A stretch of DNA of 64,000 nucleotides, taken from assembly GCF_022682305.1 (NCBI RefSeq), contig NZ_CP093528.1:2803501-2867500 (forward strand). Reading direction: 5' to 3'. The stretch comes from Shinella zoogloeoides (GTDB lineage Bacteria; Pseudomonadota; Alphaproteobacteria; Rhizobiales; Rhizobiaceae). Below the pieces are notes generated by a model, which did no database searches, was not told where the DNA came from, and was given only the letters and a program-made list of their open reading frames with translations. Shown piece after piece: positions 8,294-16,630 of the stretch (the stretch's first letter is position 1; every line of letters begins with the position of its first letter). A program made the translations under genes and the position numbers.

Positions 8294-9223
8294 CTATTTC
8301 CGCGGCGTCAGGTGAACCCCTGCCAGAGTGCAGCGAACGGAGCCGCCGGCGCGCTCGACGGTGTGAATATCCAGCGGGACGATCGTCGCGCTTTCCTCGA
8401 TCAAGGCGCGCTGATCGGCATTAAGCGCGGCAAGCGCCGTCGTCGAAAGCGCCAGGATGCGCCCTTCCCGCGCCTGCAACTCCAAAGCATTCCCCGCGAA
8501 TTGACCGATCTGCCGGTTCGTCAGCCTGACGATGGCGCGGCCCGACCGCTCAAGCCGGGCGATCACCTCGTCGCGCCGGTCCTTGTCGGTCATCATGGCG
8601 TCGCCGAGCATGGCAAACCCGGTCGCGATGCACATCAGGACGTTTGTATGATAGATCGGCACGCCGTTGTCGTCGCACGCATCGAACACCATCGGCTCGA
8701 AATTGAAATGCGTGCAGAAGCGTTCGAGCGCGATCGGGTTGGTACGGTCGGAACGCACCGCATAGGCCACCCGGTCGATGTGATCGAGCACCATCGCCCC
8801 CGTCCCCTCCAGGAACAGGCCGTCCGGTTCCAGCCCCGAATAGTCGATGACGTCCTGCACGCGGTAACGCGCCTTCAGCATCTCGATCACGTCGCGCCGC
8901 CGCTCCCGCCTGCGGCTTTCCGCCTTCATCGGATAGATTGCCACATGGCCGCCCGCATGGGTGGAGAACCAGTTGTTGGGCAAGACGGAATCTGGCGTTT
9001 CCGCACCTTCGTCCTCGAAAAGATGAACGGTGACGCCGTAGCTTTCGAGCGTTTGCGCAGCGCGCGTGATCTCCTCGCGGGCCGCCGCCGCAAAGTCCTC
9101 GCCGGCATCGCCGGGCGCCTGGAAGCGGTTGTCGGCTGCGGTCTCCGTGTTGACGGTGAAGTGGTGGGGACGAACCATGACGACCGCGGACGGCGCCTGG
9201 ATGGAGAAGGAAGATCGCTTCAT
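8294..9223 (-). CDS. CtlX-type arginine deiminase-related hydrolase
   Basis: A 309-residue second member of the guanidino-modifying superfamily, distinct from the protein at 4421 and close to the CtlX (citrulline utilisation) / arginine-deiminase-related group. The likely catalytic residues are Cys298 in GGSVRCTL, His192 in IYHTNVLM and Glu139 in FLEGTGAMVLDH; PDSVLPNNW (residues 77-85) holds the substrate-side Asp. The start at ATG 9223 is chosen because AGAGGT precedes it at good spacing; the open frame extends to 9286 without support. It is transcribed away from an Lrp-type regulator, a common arrangement for amino-acid catabolic genes. It should hydrolyse a guanidino or ureido amino acid; the exact substrate is unknown. 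Confidence 0.85.
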   Translation of the reverse strand: MKRSSFSIQAPSAVVMVRPHHFTVNTETAADNRFQAPGDAGEDFAAAAREEITRAAQTLESYGVTVHLFEDEGAETPDSVLPNNWFSTHAGGHVAIYPMKAESRRRERRRDVIEMLKARYRVQDVIDYSGLEPDGLFLEGTGAMVLDHIDRVAYAVRSDRTNPIALERFCTHFNFEPMVFDACDDNGVPIYHTNVLMCIATGFAMLGDAMMTDKDRRDEVIARLERSGRAIVRLTNRQIGQFAGNALELQAREGRILALSTTALAALNADQRALIEESATIVPLDIHTVERAGGSVRCTLAGVHLTPRK

Positions 9224-9431
9224 CTTTCTACCTCTTGCCGCACGCGTTGCAGACGCGTGCAGGCGCGGGAAAATCCCCGATGACAAACCCTATGCTGACG
9301 AAAGGAACGAGCACTTTCCTCGACTGAAACGGTACGGCCATGGATGCCTCCTCTGCAGACTGCCAAAGAAGAGGCTAATCATCGGAAATGTTGACCGAAA
9401 GCGCAGATTCATGCCATTTTCGAGATAAAAC

Positions 9432-9441
9432 TGGACAATAT
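9432..9441 (+). promoter_or_regulatory. Candidate Lrp-type operator TGGACAATAT
   Basis: This 10-mer lies between the divergent ctlX-like and regulator genes and is identical to 4306-4315 in the other divergent control region of the cluster. A chance exact repeat of ten bases in two short regulatory gaps is unlikely. That it binds the neighbouring Lrp-type protein is inference. Confidence 0.45.
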
Positions 9442-9468
9442 GCGCAACAAAAATGTAAAATTCGGCAA

Positions 9469-9912
9469 ATGCAGAAGCCAATCGCGAAATATATGCCGGA
9501 CGATCTGGATCGCCGGATCATCGCCCACCTTCGCGGCGACGGCCGTGCATCCCTTGCCAAACTGGCCGACGCGCTTGGCGTGGCGCGCGGAACGGTCCAG
9601 AGCCGCCTGGACCGCCTCATGGAAACGGGCACCTTGCTCGGCTTCACGGTTCGCGTACGGGATGATTACGACGCGCACAATGTCCTTGCGGTCATGATGA
9701 TCGAGGTCTCGGGAAAGTCGACAACCCAGGTTATCCGCAAGCTCCGGGGCTTTTCAGAAATTCAGGCGCTGCATACGACAAACGGCAATTGGGACCTCGT
9801 CGCGAACATCCGCGCGGCCAGCCTTTCGGATTTCGACCGTGTCCTGCGCGAGGTCAGGATGGTCGACGGTGTCGCCAACAGCGAGACAAGCCTGTTGCTG
9901 AGCAGCGTCTGA
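9469..9912 (+). CDS. Lrp/AsnC-family transcriptional regulator
   Basis: A 147-residue regulator with an N-terminal winged helix (DDLDRRIIAHLRGDGRASLA, helix-turn-helix through VARGTVQSRLDRL) and a C-terminal RAM ligand-binding domain in which GNWDLVANIRA is the usual ligand-loop motif. The start is placed at 9469; the frame continues upstream to 9388 and the ribosome site is poor, so the N-terminus is uncertain by a few residues. It is divergent from the ctlX-like gene and is the only regulator in the left 10 kb. By family habit it senses an amino acid and controls the neighbouring catabolic and transport genes; the shared operator-like 10-mer supports this. Confidence 0.88.
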   Translation: MQKPIAKYMPDDLDRRIIAHLRGDGRASLAKLADALGVARGTVQSRLDRLMETGTLLGFTVRVRDDYDAHNVLAVMMIEVSGKSTTQVIRKLRGFSEIQALHTTNGNWDLVANIRAASLSDFDRVLREVRMVDGVANSETSLLLSSV

Positions 9913-10242
9913 TGATCGCCGGTGGAAGGGGCTTTGCCGCGCTAAACGTCCGACATCGGTCAGTCATCCTCAACAGGCCTCCGCACCCTCTCAGCGACTG
10001 AAATAGGTACAATTCGGAATTTTTTCTGAGCCGGACCAAGACGCAACCTCCTCAATCCGGGCAGGATTTTGGCAAGAAGGTCGCCCGAAACTTTATTTAA
10101 TTGTAACATGACCCGAGGGGATATGCGGGCCTATAGATAATGTCAGGCTGGATGCCGCCGGCGGAAACAAACCGCGACGCGACGACACCGGACAGCCTGC
10201 GGGCAGGCGCGATGCGCCCGCCTTTCCATCGAGGACAGCACC
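9913..10242. other. Intergenic region with no recognised gene
   Basis: 330 bp between the regulator gene and a small secreted-protein gene. There is an AT-rich patch around 10090-10112 and a GC-rich inverted element around 10200-10225 (GGGC...GCCC). No open frame here has coding character. It probably holds the promoter of the downstream gene, but no boxes can be assigned with confidence. Confidence 0.4.
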
Positions 10243-10665
10243 ATGCGCTCGACATTCAAAACCATCGTCTTCACCTCCCTCGCCCTTTCGCTCGCCACCG
10301 GCGGCGCCTTTGCTGCCGGCCTGCACGAGAGCCACCAGTATGCTTCCGACGACCACGATTACGCCGGTCCGCAGATGTCCGTGCAGGCCGTGCCGGCACA
10401 GGCAAAACCGGCGATGGTCCCAAAAGCGCACCTCGACCGGGTTCTCGCTAGCCTACGCTCAGCCGAAAGAAATATCCGGCAGGAAGAGACCATGCACAGG
10501 CTTTCCGCCAGCGCAGCGCGCAAGCTCGAAGGCGAGGCCAGCGGCATCCGCCACCGGGCCGTGAGCGTCGCCAGCGCCCATAAGGGCGCAATCCCGAATG
10601 CCACGTTCCAGAGCCTCAAGAGCGACATCCGCAAGCTCGACCGGAACATCGTCCGGATGAGTTGA
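10243..10665 (+). CDS. Small secreted protein of unknown function
   Basis: A 140-residue protein with a clear signal peptide (basic MRSTFK, hydrophobic core, cleavage probably after AFA near residue 24). The mature part starts acidic and His/Tyr-rich (HESHQYASDDHDYAG), then has a Pro/Ala/Lys linker (residues 50-61), then a basic helical domain (residues 62-140) with heptad-like spacing (LASLRSAERNIRQEE, LKSDIRKLDRNIVRM). I recognise no domain family. It resembles periplasmic helical-bundle proteins, possibly interacting with an anionic partner. A GAGGACAGCACC stretch before ATG serves as the ribosome site. It stands alone, followed directly by the recombinase remnant. Confidence 0.65.
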   Translation: MRSTFKTIVFTSLALSLATGGAFAAGLHESHQYASDDHDYAGPQMSVQAVPAQAKPAMVPKAHLDRVLASLRSAERNIRQEETMHRLSASAARKLEGEASGIRHRAVSVASAHKGAIPNATFQSLKSDIRKLDRNIVRMS

Positions 10666-10679
10666 CATCGCAGGTGGCC

Positions 10680-11227
10680 GGTCGTGCTCGGCCCGCCGGA
10701 CGACCGGCACCGCTTCCATGCCCTGACCCGAATATCCATTATTTGGAGGACCTGGAAGAATTGTTCCTCGACAGCCTGCCCCGTGAGCTTGCCACCCCGG
10801 ATCAAATCCATCGCTATGCGCAAGCATACATGGAAAAACTGCATGCCAATGCCGAGCGTGAGGACCGCCGCCGCAGGCAGTTAGACAAGCAGCTTGCCGA
10901 GATCGAAAAGGACAACGAGCGTCTGACGGACATGCTCATGCGTAGGCTGGAGACACCCGCGTCATCGACAAGCGTATCAAGGAACAGGCCGAAGAGCGGG
11001 CAGACCTTGAGCGCGAATTGCGCTCCCTGCCTGAAGCGAGCAACATCGTCGTGCTGCCGAGCGCCATCAGGCATTTTGCCGACAAGCTACGGCAAAGCAG
11101 GGCAAAGACGGAAGTCGTCCTTCAGGCGCTGGACGATATGGGCGAACTCCCCCGGCTGGTCCGGGAACTGGTGCATTCCATCACGGTCCGCAAGACGGAG
11201 ACAGGAAAGGTTGAATGGAGGTTGTAA
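10680..11227 (+). pseudogene. Large serine recombinase, frameshifted C-terminal remnant
   Basis: Two reading frames join to give the C-terminal coiled-coil part of a large serine recombinase. Frame 1 reads YLEDLEELFLDSLPRELATP then a charged helix ending near LTDMLM. After a one-base deletion near 10958-10960, another frame continues VIDKRIKEQAEERADLEREL and then HFADKLRQ...ALDDM...LVRELVHSITVRKTETGKVEW, ending at TAA 11227. The catalytic resolvase domain and the zinc ribbon proper are missing. The family pattern (QLAEIE...DKRIKEQ...LVHSITV) is that of phage- and island-type recombinases. It lies 73 bp from the 3' end of a tRNA-Met gene and is probably a relic of an excised or decayed mobile element. 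The left limit is approximate. Confidence 0.7.
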
Positions 11228-11284
11228 GCTCGCTTGAGCCGTTCCTGAACGATGATGGAAACCCCGTGAAGGCCAATCGCAGCT

Positions 11285-11295
11285 GGGGGGGGGGG
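11285..11295 (+). repeat. Homopolymer run of 11 G
   Basis: Eleven consecutive G lie between the recombinase remnant and the tRNA-Met 3' end. Such runs are prone to slippage and to sequencing error; there is no gene in which it could act as a phase switch. Confidence 0.9.
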
Positions 11296-11300
11296 ATCGG

Positions 11301-11377
11301 TGGTAGCGGAGGAGGGATTCGAACCCCCGACACAAGGATTATGATTCCTCTGCTCTAACCTACTGAGCTACTCCGCC
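11301..11377 (-). tRNA. tRNA-Met (anticodon CAT, elongator type)
   Basis: A 77-nt cloverleaf on the minus strand. The acceptor stem GGCGGAG pairs with CTCCGCT (one G-U), with the discriminator A followed by an encoded CCA. The D-arm begins GCTCAG, the anticodon loop ATCATAA is closed by a stem of five pairs (one G-U), and the T-arm is GGGGGTTCGAATCCCTC. The first pair is formed (G-U), unlike the unpaired C-A of initiator tRNA, so it is the elongator Met type; an Ile2 (lysidine-modified) identity is less likely but not excluded by anticodon alone. Confidence 0.93.
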
Positions 11378-11509
11378 GCCCGAAAGGACGCTTGGAACGA
11401 TGTCCGTTTCCGTCCGGTGGGCGGCTTATAAGGCGGGGTTCCTGCGGGTGTCAAGCGCGGTTTTGAGAAAAATCGCTTTGTCCGCAAAGGCTTTGGCCGG
11501 CGCGGCTTT

Positions 11510-12706
11510 TCAGGCCGCGGCCGGGGTGGAGAGGATGCGCCTCAGGGCGTCCTCGGCCGCCGCTTCCCGCTCGGAGCGCAGGATGAAGCCGCCGCCGTAG
11601 ATGCGGGCATCCTCGCCCTCGCCGGAATAGAGCGCACAGGCCTGGCCGGGCGCGACGCCAGGCTCGCCCTCGGCAAGCTCGACATAGATACCAGCCTCGT
11701 TCGCCTGAAGACGAGCGGGGCGCGGCGGGCGGGTGGAGCGCACCTTGGCGTAGCAATCGAAACCGGCGGCGGAGACGGTTTCAAGAGCGCCGTCGCCGAG
11801 CCAGTTGATGTCGCGCAGGTAGAGGCGGCGGGTTTCGAGTGCTTCCTTCGGGCCGACGATGACGCGGCGCGAGCGGGCGTCGAGATAGACGACGTAGAGC
11901 GGCTCGCCGGTGGCGATGCCGATGCCGCGGCGCTGGCCGATTGTGTAATGCAGAATGCCCTCGTGGCGGCCGAGCACGCGGCCGTCGATATGCACGATCT
12001 CGCCGGCAAGCGCTGCATTCGGCTTCAGCTTGTTGACGATGTCGGAATATTTCCCCTGCGGCACGAAGCAGATGTCCTGGCTGTCCGCCTTCTTGGCGAC
12101 GACGAGGCCCATCTCCTCGGCAAGCGCGCGCGTCTCGGCCTTGGAGAGGTGGCCAAGCGGGAAGCGCAGGTAATCGATCTGCTCCTGCGTCGTGGCGAAG
12201 AGGAAGTAGCTCTGGTCACGCTCGGCATCGACCGGGCGATAGAGCGCCCTCCGGTTCGGCGCATCCGGCGCCGGATTGGCGCGCGAGCGGATATAGTGGC
12301 CGGTCGCCAGCGCGTCCGCGCCGAGTTCCCGGGCGGTGGCCAGAAGATCGGCGAACTTGACGGTCTGGTTGCAGGCCACGCACGGGATTGGCGTCTCGCC
12401 GGCGATATAGCTTTCGGCGAAGGGATTGATCACCGTCTCGCGAAAACGCTTCTCGTAGTCGAGGACATAATGCGGGATGCCGAGGGTTTCGCAAACGCGG
12501 CGCGCATCGTCGATATCCTGGCCCGCGCAGCAGGAGCCGGCCCGGTGCACGGCGGCGCCGTGATCGTAGAGCTGCAGCGTGATACCGAGAACGTCGTAGC
12601 CCTCCCGTTTCAGGATGCCGGCCACGACCGAGCTGTCGACGCCGCCGGACATGGCAACGACGACACGCGTATCTTCGGGCTTGCGATCGAAATCGAGACT
12701 GTTCAC
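11510..12706 (-). CDS. mnmA: tRNA-specific 2-thiouridylase MnmA
   Basis: Installs the 2-thio group on U34 of tRNA-Lys, -Glu and -Gln. The PP-loop SGGVDSS is at residues 20-26, and the two catalytic cysteines are Cys112 ([10 protein letters not shown]) and Cys213 (DSQDICFVP), followed by the central and beta-barrel domains. I choose the GTG at 12706 (398 residues) because rhizobial homologues start at the equivalent of [13 protein letters not shown]. An ATG at 12742 preceded by AAAGG is an alternative and would add 12 residues. The gene stands alone, 130 bp beyond the tRNA-Met gene, and follows the luxR-type gene in the same direction. Confidence 0.96.
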   Translation of the reverse strand: MNSLDFDRKPEDTRVVVAMSGGVDSSVVAGILKREGYDVLGITLQLYDHGAAVHRAGSCCAGQDIDDARRVCETLGIPHYVLDYEKRFRETVINPFAESYIAGETPIPCVACNQTVKFADLLATARELGADALATGHYIRSRANPAPDAPNRRALYRPVDAERDQSYFLFATTQEQIDYLRFPLGHLSKAETRALAEEMGLVVAKKADSQDICFVPQGKYSDIVNKLKPNAALAGEIVHIDGRVLGRHEGILHYTIGQRRGIGIATGEPLYVVYLDARSRRVIVGPKEALETRRLYLRDINWLGDGALETVSAAGFDCYAKVRSTRPPRPARLQANEAGIYVELAEGEPGVAPGQACALYSGEGEDARIYGGGFILRSEREAAAEDALRRILSTPAAA

Positions 12707-12878
12707 GCGAGGTCCGTTCCGGTGCGCGGGCGCTGCCGTCATACACCTTTGAATTGGGGCCGATCCCGGCCGTTGCGGCATGCCGCGCTCGGCGGAATGC
12801 CCTTCGGGCGACATATAGAAACTTGCCGCACCGAGGGCAAGAGAAGGCGCAAAAGCCCCCTGCCCGCGCGAACCGGGA

Positions 12879-13631
12879 TCAGATCAGGCGAAGACGCAGG
12901 GCGATGGCGATGGCCTGCATGCGGTTGACGGCCTGCAGCTTGCGGGTCGCGCTCTTGAAATAGCTGCTCACCGTATAGACCGAGATGCCGAGGATGATGG
13001 CGATCTCGTCACTGCTCTTGCCGGCCGCCGCCCAGCGCAGGCACTCCACCTCGCGGCTGGAGAGCTTTTCGCGGTTCGCGGCCAGCCCCACGAAGGTCTT
13101 CTCGAGGCATTCGAAAAGCTGGAGAGCCGCGAAATGCAGTTCCTTCAGCTCCGGGCGGGCGAGCAGGCCGCGCGTGCCGGAAAAGACCATGAGATAGGGA
13201 TCGCAGGCCGTGGAATGCATGAGGAGCGCGGTGGAGACCGAAAGGCCGTAACTCTCGGCAAGCGCGATCGCCTCGCCGGCCTGTGCGCTTTCCCAGTCGG
13301 CAGGCGCCAGCAGCGCGCTGTCGCCCTGCACCGGCAGCTTCGTCATGCCGGTATCCAGCGCAAGCCGGCTGACATGGAAGAGATTCAGCGCGTCGTATTT
13401 GCGCACCAGATCGGCCGGCCAGTTGCTGACGAGCAAGCGCTCGGAAAACCGCTGCCGGTCGTCGGCCGGAAAGCGCGCGACCAGGAAATGGCCGAAGCCG
13501 AAATGATTGGCGCACTGGCGCATGAGGTGCAGCACCTCGTATTCGGTCTGCACGGATTCGATATTGGCCGGCGACAGGAATTCGGGCGACCAACCACCCT
13601 GCTGCGAGAGCATCTTTTCTGGGTCTCTCAT
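12879..13631 (-). CDS. Orphan LuxR-family transcriptional regulator
   Basis: A 250-residue protein with an N-terminal autoinducer-binding-like domain (about residues 20-165) and a C-terminal LuxR helix-turn-helix (about 185-245; [20 protein letters not shown] then [20 protein letters not shown]). Aligned by eye with TraR, Tyr61 is kept but Trp57 is Leu, Asp70 is Ser and Pro71 is Arg, so classical acyl-homoserine-lactone binding is doubtful. No luxI-type synthase is present nearby. The start may be 13631 (GGAAACGGAAA upstream) or the internal ATG at 13613. The targets are unknown; it may sense another ligand or act without one. Confidence 0.87.
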   Translation of the reverse strand: MRDPEKMLSQQGGWSPEFLSPANIESVQTEYEVLHLMRQCANHFGFGHFLVARFPADDRQRFSERLLVSNWPADLVRKYDALNLFHVSRLALDTGMTKLPVQGDSALLAPADWESAQAGEAIALAESYGLSVSTALLMHSTACDPYLMVFSGTRGLLARPELKELHFAALQLFECLEKTFVGLAANREKLSSREVECLRWAAAGKSSDEIAIILGISVYTVSSYFKSATRKLQAVNRMQAIAIALRLRLI

Positions 13632-14068
13632 TTTCCGTTTCCAACAGCCGGCGGATCGCGCCGGGCTTGGGTGTATTCTCGGTCCGGAAAATTTCGGGCG
13701 CACCGTTCAGTCAGGCGGCGAGAAAAAACGCCGCAGAAGCCATTTCCCTGTGGGAGACAGCTTGCGGAGGCAATACGTTTGGATGCGGCCTGGAGGCTTC
13801 CGGTGGCGTCAACACGACGCCGCCTCCGAATTTTGGGGCGTATTAGCAGCATTTGAATAAAATGGAAATGAAATATTTGCATGGCTCCCATGCGGGCGGC
13901 GCGGGCGAAAAGCCGGCGAACGCTAGGGAAGGCAGGACTTCCCGCAAATCGGCAGCGCCGGCGAACCCGCTCAAATGATTAGAAAATTGTTAGTATGCGC
14001 TTAGGCAAATCTTAAATGTGGCAGGCTACAGTCCCGCCATATGGTCTTGAGTTTATGTAGAGAGTCCA
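13632..14068. promoter_or_regulatory. luxR-sciP divergent gap with near-consensus CtrA box
   Basis: 437 bp without a supported gene. On the sciP side there is TTAG-N7-TTAA at 14001-14015, one base from the CtrA box TTAA-N7-TTAA, 54 bp before the sciP start, and GAGTC (a CcrM GANTC site) at 14062-14066. In Caulobacter sciP is transcribed under CtrA control, so a CtrA-dependent sciP promoter is a reasonable inference here. Confidence 0.5.
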
Positions 14069-14344
14069 ATGACCGACCTGATACGACCCCGCGTTAAATA
14101 CGTCATCGGCCCCGATGGCAGCCCTCTTACGATCGCCGATCTGCCGCCGGCCAACACGCGGCGCTGGGTGATCCGCCGGAAGGCAGAAGTCGTCGCCGCC
14201 GTACGCGGTGGCCTCCTCAGCCTCGAAGAAGCCTGTGACCGCTATACGCTGACGGTCGAAGAATTCCTGTCCTGGCAGTCCTCCATCAACGACCACGGCC
14301 TTGCCGGCCTGCGCACCACGCGCATCCAGCAATACCGCCACTAG
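14069..14344 (+). CDS. sciP: CtrA inhibitor SciP (DUF1153)
   Basis: A 91-residue DUF1153 protein. The family (RPRVKYVIGPDGSPLT at the N-terminus, then a helix-turn-helix through RWVIRRKAEVVAAVRGGLLS and EEFLSWQSSINDHG) is nearly invariant across alphaproteobacteria. In Caulobacter SciP binds CtrA and/or DNA and prevents CtrA-driven transcription early in the cell cycle. It stands alone, with a candidate CtrA box upstream and a perfect GC-rich inverted repeat downstream (14365-14391). Its closeness to ctrA, chpT and a stand-alone receiver makes this a cell-cycle neighbourhood. Confidence 0.95.
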   Translation: MTDLIRPRVKYVIGPDGSPLTIADLPPANTRRWVIRRKAEVVAAVRGGLLSLEEACDRYTLTVEEFLSWQSSINDHGLAGLRTTRIQQYRH

Positions 14345-14364
14345 ACATTTCCCGACACTGCCTT

Positions 14365-14391
14365 CTGCGGCCGCGCCCTGCGCGGCCGCAG
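14365..14391 (+). terminator. Inverted repeat, probable sciP terminator
   Basis: A perfect 11-bp stem, CTGCGGCCGCG with CGCGGCCGCAG, with a 5-nt loop, 20 bp after the sciP stop. It has only a short T run afterwards, so termination may be weak. Confidence 0.6.
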
Positions 14392-14532
14392 TCGCGTTTG
14401 CAAAGGCCCGGTCCTCGACGCACGCTCCCGCGATGCGCCGATGCAGCACGGACCGTTCACCGCCCCGCGCCTTGCGGGCGGTCCGAAGACGGGCAAGGAT
14501 AGCTCCGACGCAACGCAGCGAGGAGCCGATCC

Positions 14533-14814
14533 ATGAACATCCTGCACGAAGAAACCGGCGCGAAGGGCCGCTATCACGTCACCGTCGAAGGGCACGAGGC
14601 GGAAGTGACCTATTCCCGCGCCTCCCCGCAACTCGTGATCGTCGACCACACCGGCGTGCCGGACGCGTTGCGCGGCAAGGGCATCGGCCAGGCGCTGGCG
14701 GCGCATGCGGTGGAAGAAGCCCGCAGGGGCGGCTGGAAGATCATGCCGCTCTGCCCCTTCTTCCGGGCACAGGCGATGCGCCACGAGGACTGGCGCGACG
14801 TCGTCACCCTCTGA
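14533..14814 (+). CDS. Small GNAT-type N-acetyltransferase (YjdJ/Gtf-like)
   Basis: A 93-residue single-domain protein. After a beta-hairpin (residues 11-36) comes HTGVPDALRGKGIGQALAAH with the acetyl-CoA pyrophosphate loop (RGKGIGQAL, residues 48-56), then a strand ending in MPLCPFF. This is the short GNAT-like fold of the YjdJ group (DUF4442-unrelated); such proteins are only distantly like full-length acetyltransferases and their substrates are unknown. A GAGGAG-like ribosome site precedes the ATG. It stands alone, followed by a hairpin terminator at 14837-14870. Confidence 0.85.
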   Translation: MNILHEETGAKGRYHVTVEGHEAEVTYSRASPQLVIVDHTGVPDALRGKGIGQALAAHAVEEARRGGWKIMPLCPFFRAQAMRHEDWRDVVTL

Positions 14815-14836
14815 GCGCAGACAGCAACGCGAAGAG

Positions 14837-14876
14837 CCCTCGTGAGCGGCCTTCCGGCCGATCGCGAGGGTTCTTC
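14837..14876 (+). terminator. Hairpin terminator after the GNAT gene
   Basis: An outer stem CCCTCG/CGAGGG and an inner stem CGGCC-TTCC-GGCCG, followed by TTCTT. It lies between the GNAT gene and the convergent fliJ gene and could act in both directions. Confidence 0.65.
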
Positions 14877-14905
14877 AAACTTGAACGGAGCGGACCGGCG
14901 CCTGA

Positions 14906-15256
14906 TCAGGCGCGCATGCGCACCGCGTTGTCGCGCTCCTCCAGCGCCGAAGCCTTGGCGAATTCCGCCTCGGCCTCTTCCAGCGCCAGTTCGGCCGCAT
15001 CCTGCTGCACCTTCAACTCCCGGATGGAGACCTGGAGATTGTCGGAACGCTGCCGCGCCGCCTTGGCGAAGGTCGGATAGGCGAAATGGCTGGGATCGGT
15101 GATCCCGGACTTCTTTTCCTCGATGGCGATCTGGCTTTCCAGCTCCTTCGACATCCGTTCGAACTCGGACATCATAAGCTGAAGCTGGGCCAGCTGCCGT
15201 CTTTTGTCTTTCACCTGAAATTCCTTCAGGCGAACTAGGCTCTCACGCGACTTCAT
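14906..15256 (-). CDS. fliJ: Flagellar export protein FliJ
   Basis: A 116-residue all-helical coiled-coil protein (long heptad stretches from about residues 5-60 and 75-112) starting MKSRESLVRLKEFQVKDKRR, characteristic of FliJ. FliJ works with the FliI ATPase as the central stalk of the flagellar type III export gate and as an escort for chaperones. The start at 15256 has GGGAG upstream; the frame extends to 15337 without support. It is divergent from ctrA across a 529-bp regulatory gap, an arrangement that fits CtrA control of flagellar genes. No fliI is within the window. FliJ assignment by sequence alone carries some uncertainty because the family is poorly conserved. Confidence 0.82.
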   Translation of the reverse strand: MKSRESLVRLKEFQVKDKRRQLAQLQLMMSEFERMSKELESQIAIEEKKSGITDPSHFAYPTFAKAARQRSDNLQVSIRELKVQQDAAELALEEAEAEFAKASALEERDNAVRMRA

Positions 15257-15785
15257 ACGCAATACTCCCGTGGATAGCGAGACCCCGGCATTGGAGCGAA
15301 CGGCCGCCGAAAACACTGGCGAACGCCTGCCCCGCATTCCAAATCAGTCCCCGAAGCACGACGTTTTTCCGTGCGCCGGCGACCGGCATTCCCACCCGTA
15401 ACGCGACAAACCCTGCCGAACCGTAAAAAAAATTCAGCGAGATTAATGAAATCCTACCGCTGGTAACCTTTCGTTTACGGGCATCGTTAATCATAGGTGC
15501 GATGATTTAAGGCTCGGTAAATGCGGATCACGAAAAAAGAGGTGCCCGCATTGATGAGTCGAAAGAGTCGGTTAGCTGTGTTTCCTAAAGTGAGAACTTA
15601 AGAGACACATTTCTGATTCATACGTAAAATCAGGAGTCTGCCTAAAATAATTAACAGATCGATACACCTTGCCAAAGTGAATCAGGATTTGTTAACCATT
15701 TCGTGGCAGCCTCCAAATCAGGCAACGACTGGATCCGTATCGCGTAGGGGGCCAGGTACCTTGGGCGGCGGAAAAGGGGACAGAT
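15257..15785. promoter_or_regulatory. fliJ-ctrA intergenic control region, rich in GANTC sites
   Basis: 529 bp without a supported gene, markedly AT-rich from 15415 to 15700. Five CcrM methylation sites (GANTC) occur at 15556-15560, 15565-15569, 15615-15619, 15634-15638 and 15679-15683, whereas fewer than one would be expected in 130 bp. CtrA-like elements include TTAACCAT at 15692-15699 and TTAA-N7-TAAA at 15507-15521. In Caulobacter ctrA transcription is linked to hemimethylation of a GANTC and to CtrA autoregulation, so several cell-cycle promoters of ctrA are likely here. Confidence 0.75.
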
Positions 15786-16484
<699 letters not shown>

Positions 16485-16513
16485 TAGCGCCCTCCCCGCT
16501 CAACGACATCCGA

Positions 16514-16541
16514 CCCGCCGCTTGCCGGCGGGTTTTCTTTT
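16514..16541 (+). terminator. ctrA Rho-independent terminator
   Basis: Stem CCCGCCG/CGGCGGG with loop CTTGC followed by TTTTCTTTT, 30 bp after the ctrA stop. Confidence 0.85.
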
Positions 16542-16563
16542 GCCTGGACGCCGGCTTGAAGCG

Positions 16564-16600
16564 CAAAACAAAAACGCGGCCGACTCCTTCGAGCGGCCGC
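16564..16600 (-). terminator. Terminator of the receiver gene
   Basis: On the minus strand, GCGGCCG and CGGCCGC pair around an 11-nt loop and are followed by GTTTTTGTTTTG. It lies just after the end of the receiver gene and back to back with the ctrA terminator. Confidence 0.75.
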
Positions 16601-16630
16601 GCCGATATTTCGTTATGCGCTAGGATCGTT

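Noticed and set aside
8312..9283. 323-codon plus-strand open frame antisense to the ctlX-like gene
   Set aside because: The minus-strand protein has the catalytic Cys, His and Glu; the plus-strand frame is a mirror artefact.
10662..11237. 191-codon intact frame through the recombinase relic
   Set aside because: After about residue 98 its sequence turns into Ser/Arg/Cys-rich non-coding text, while the true continuation is in another frame; hence a pseudogene, not a gene.
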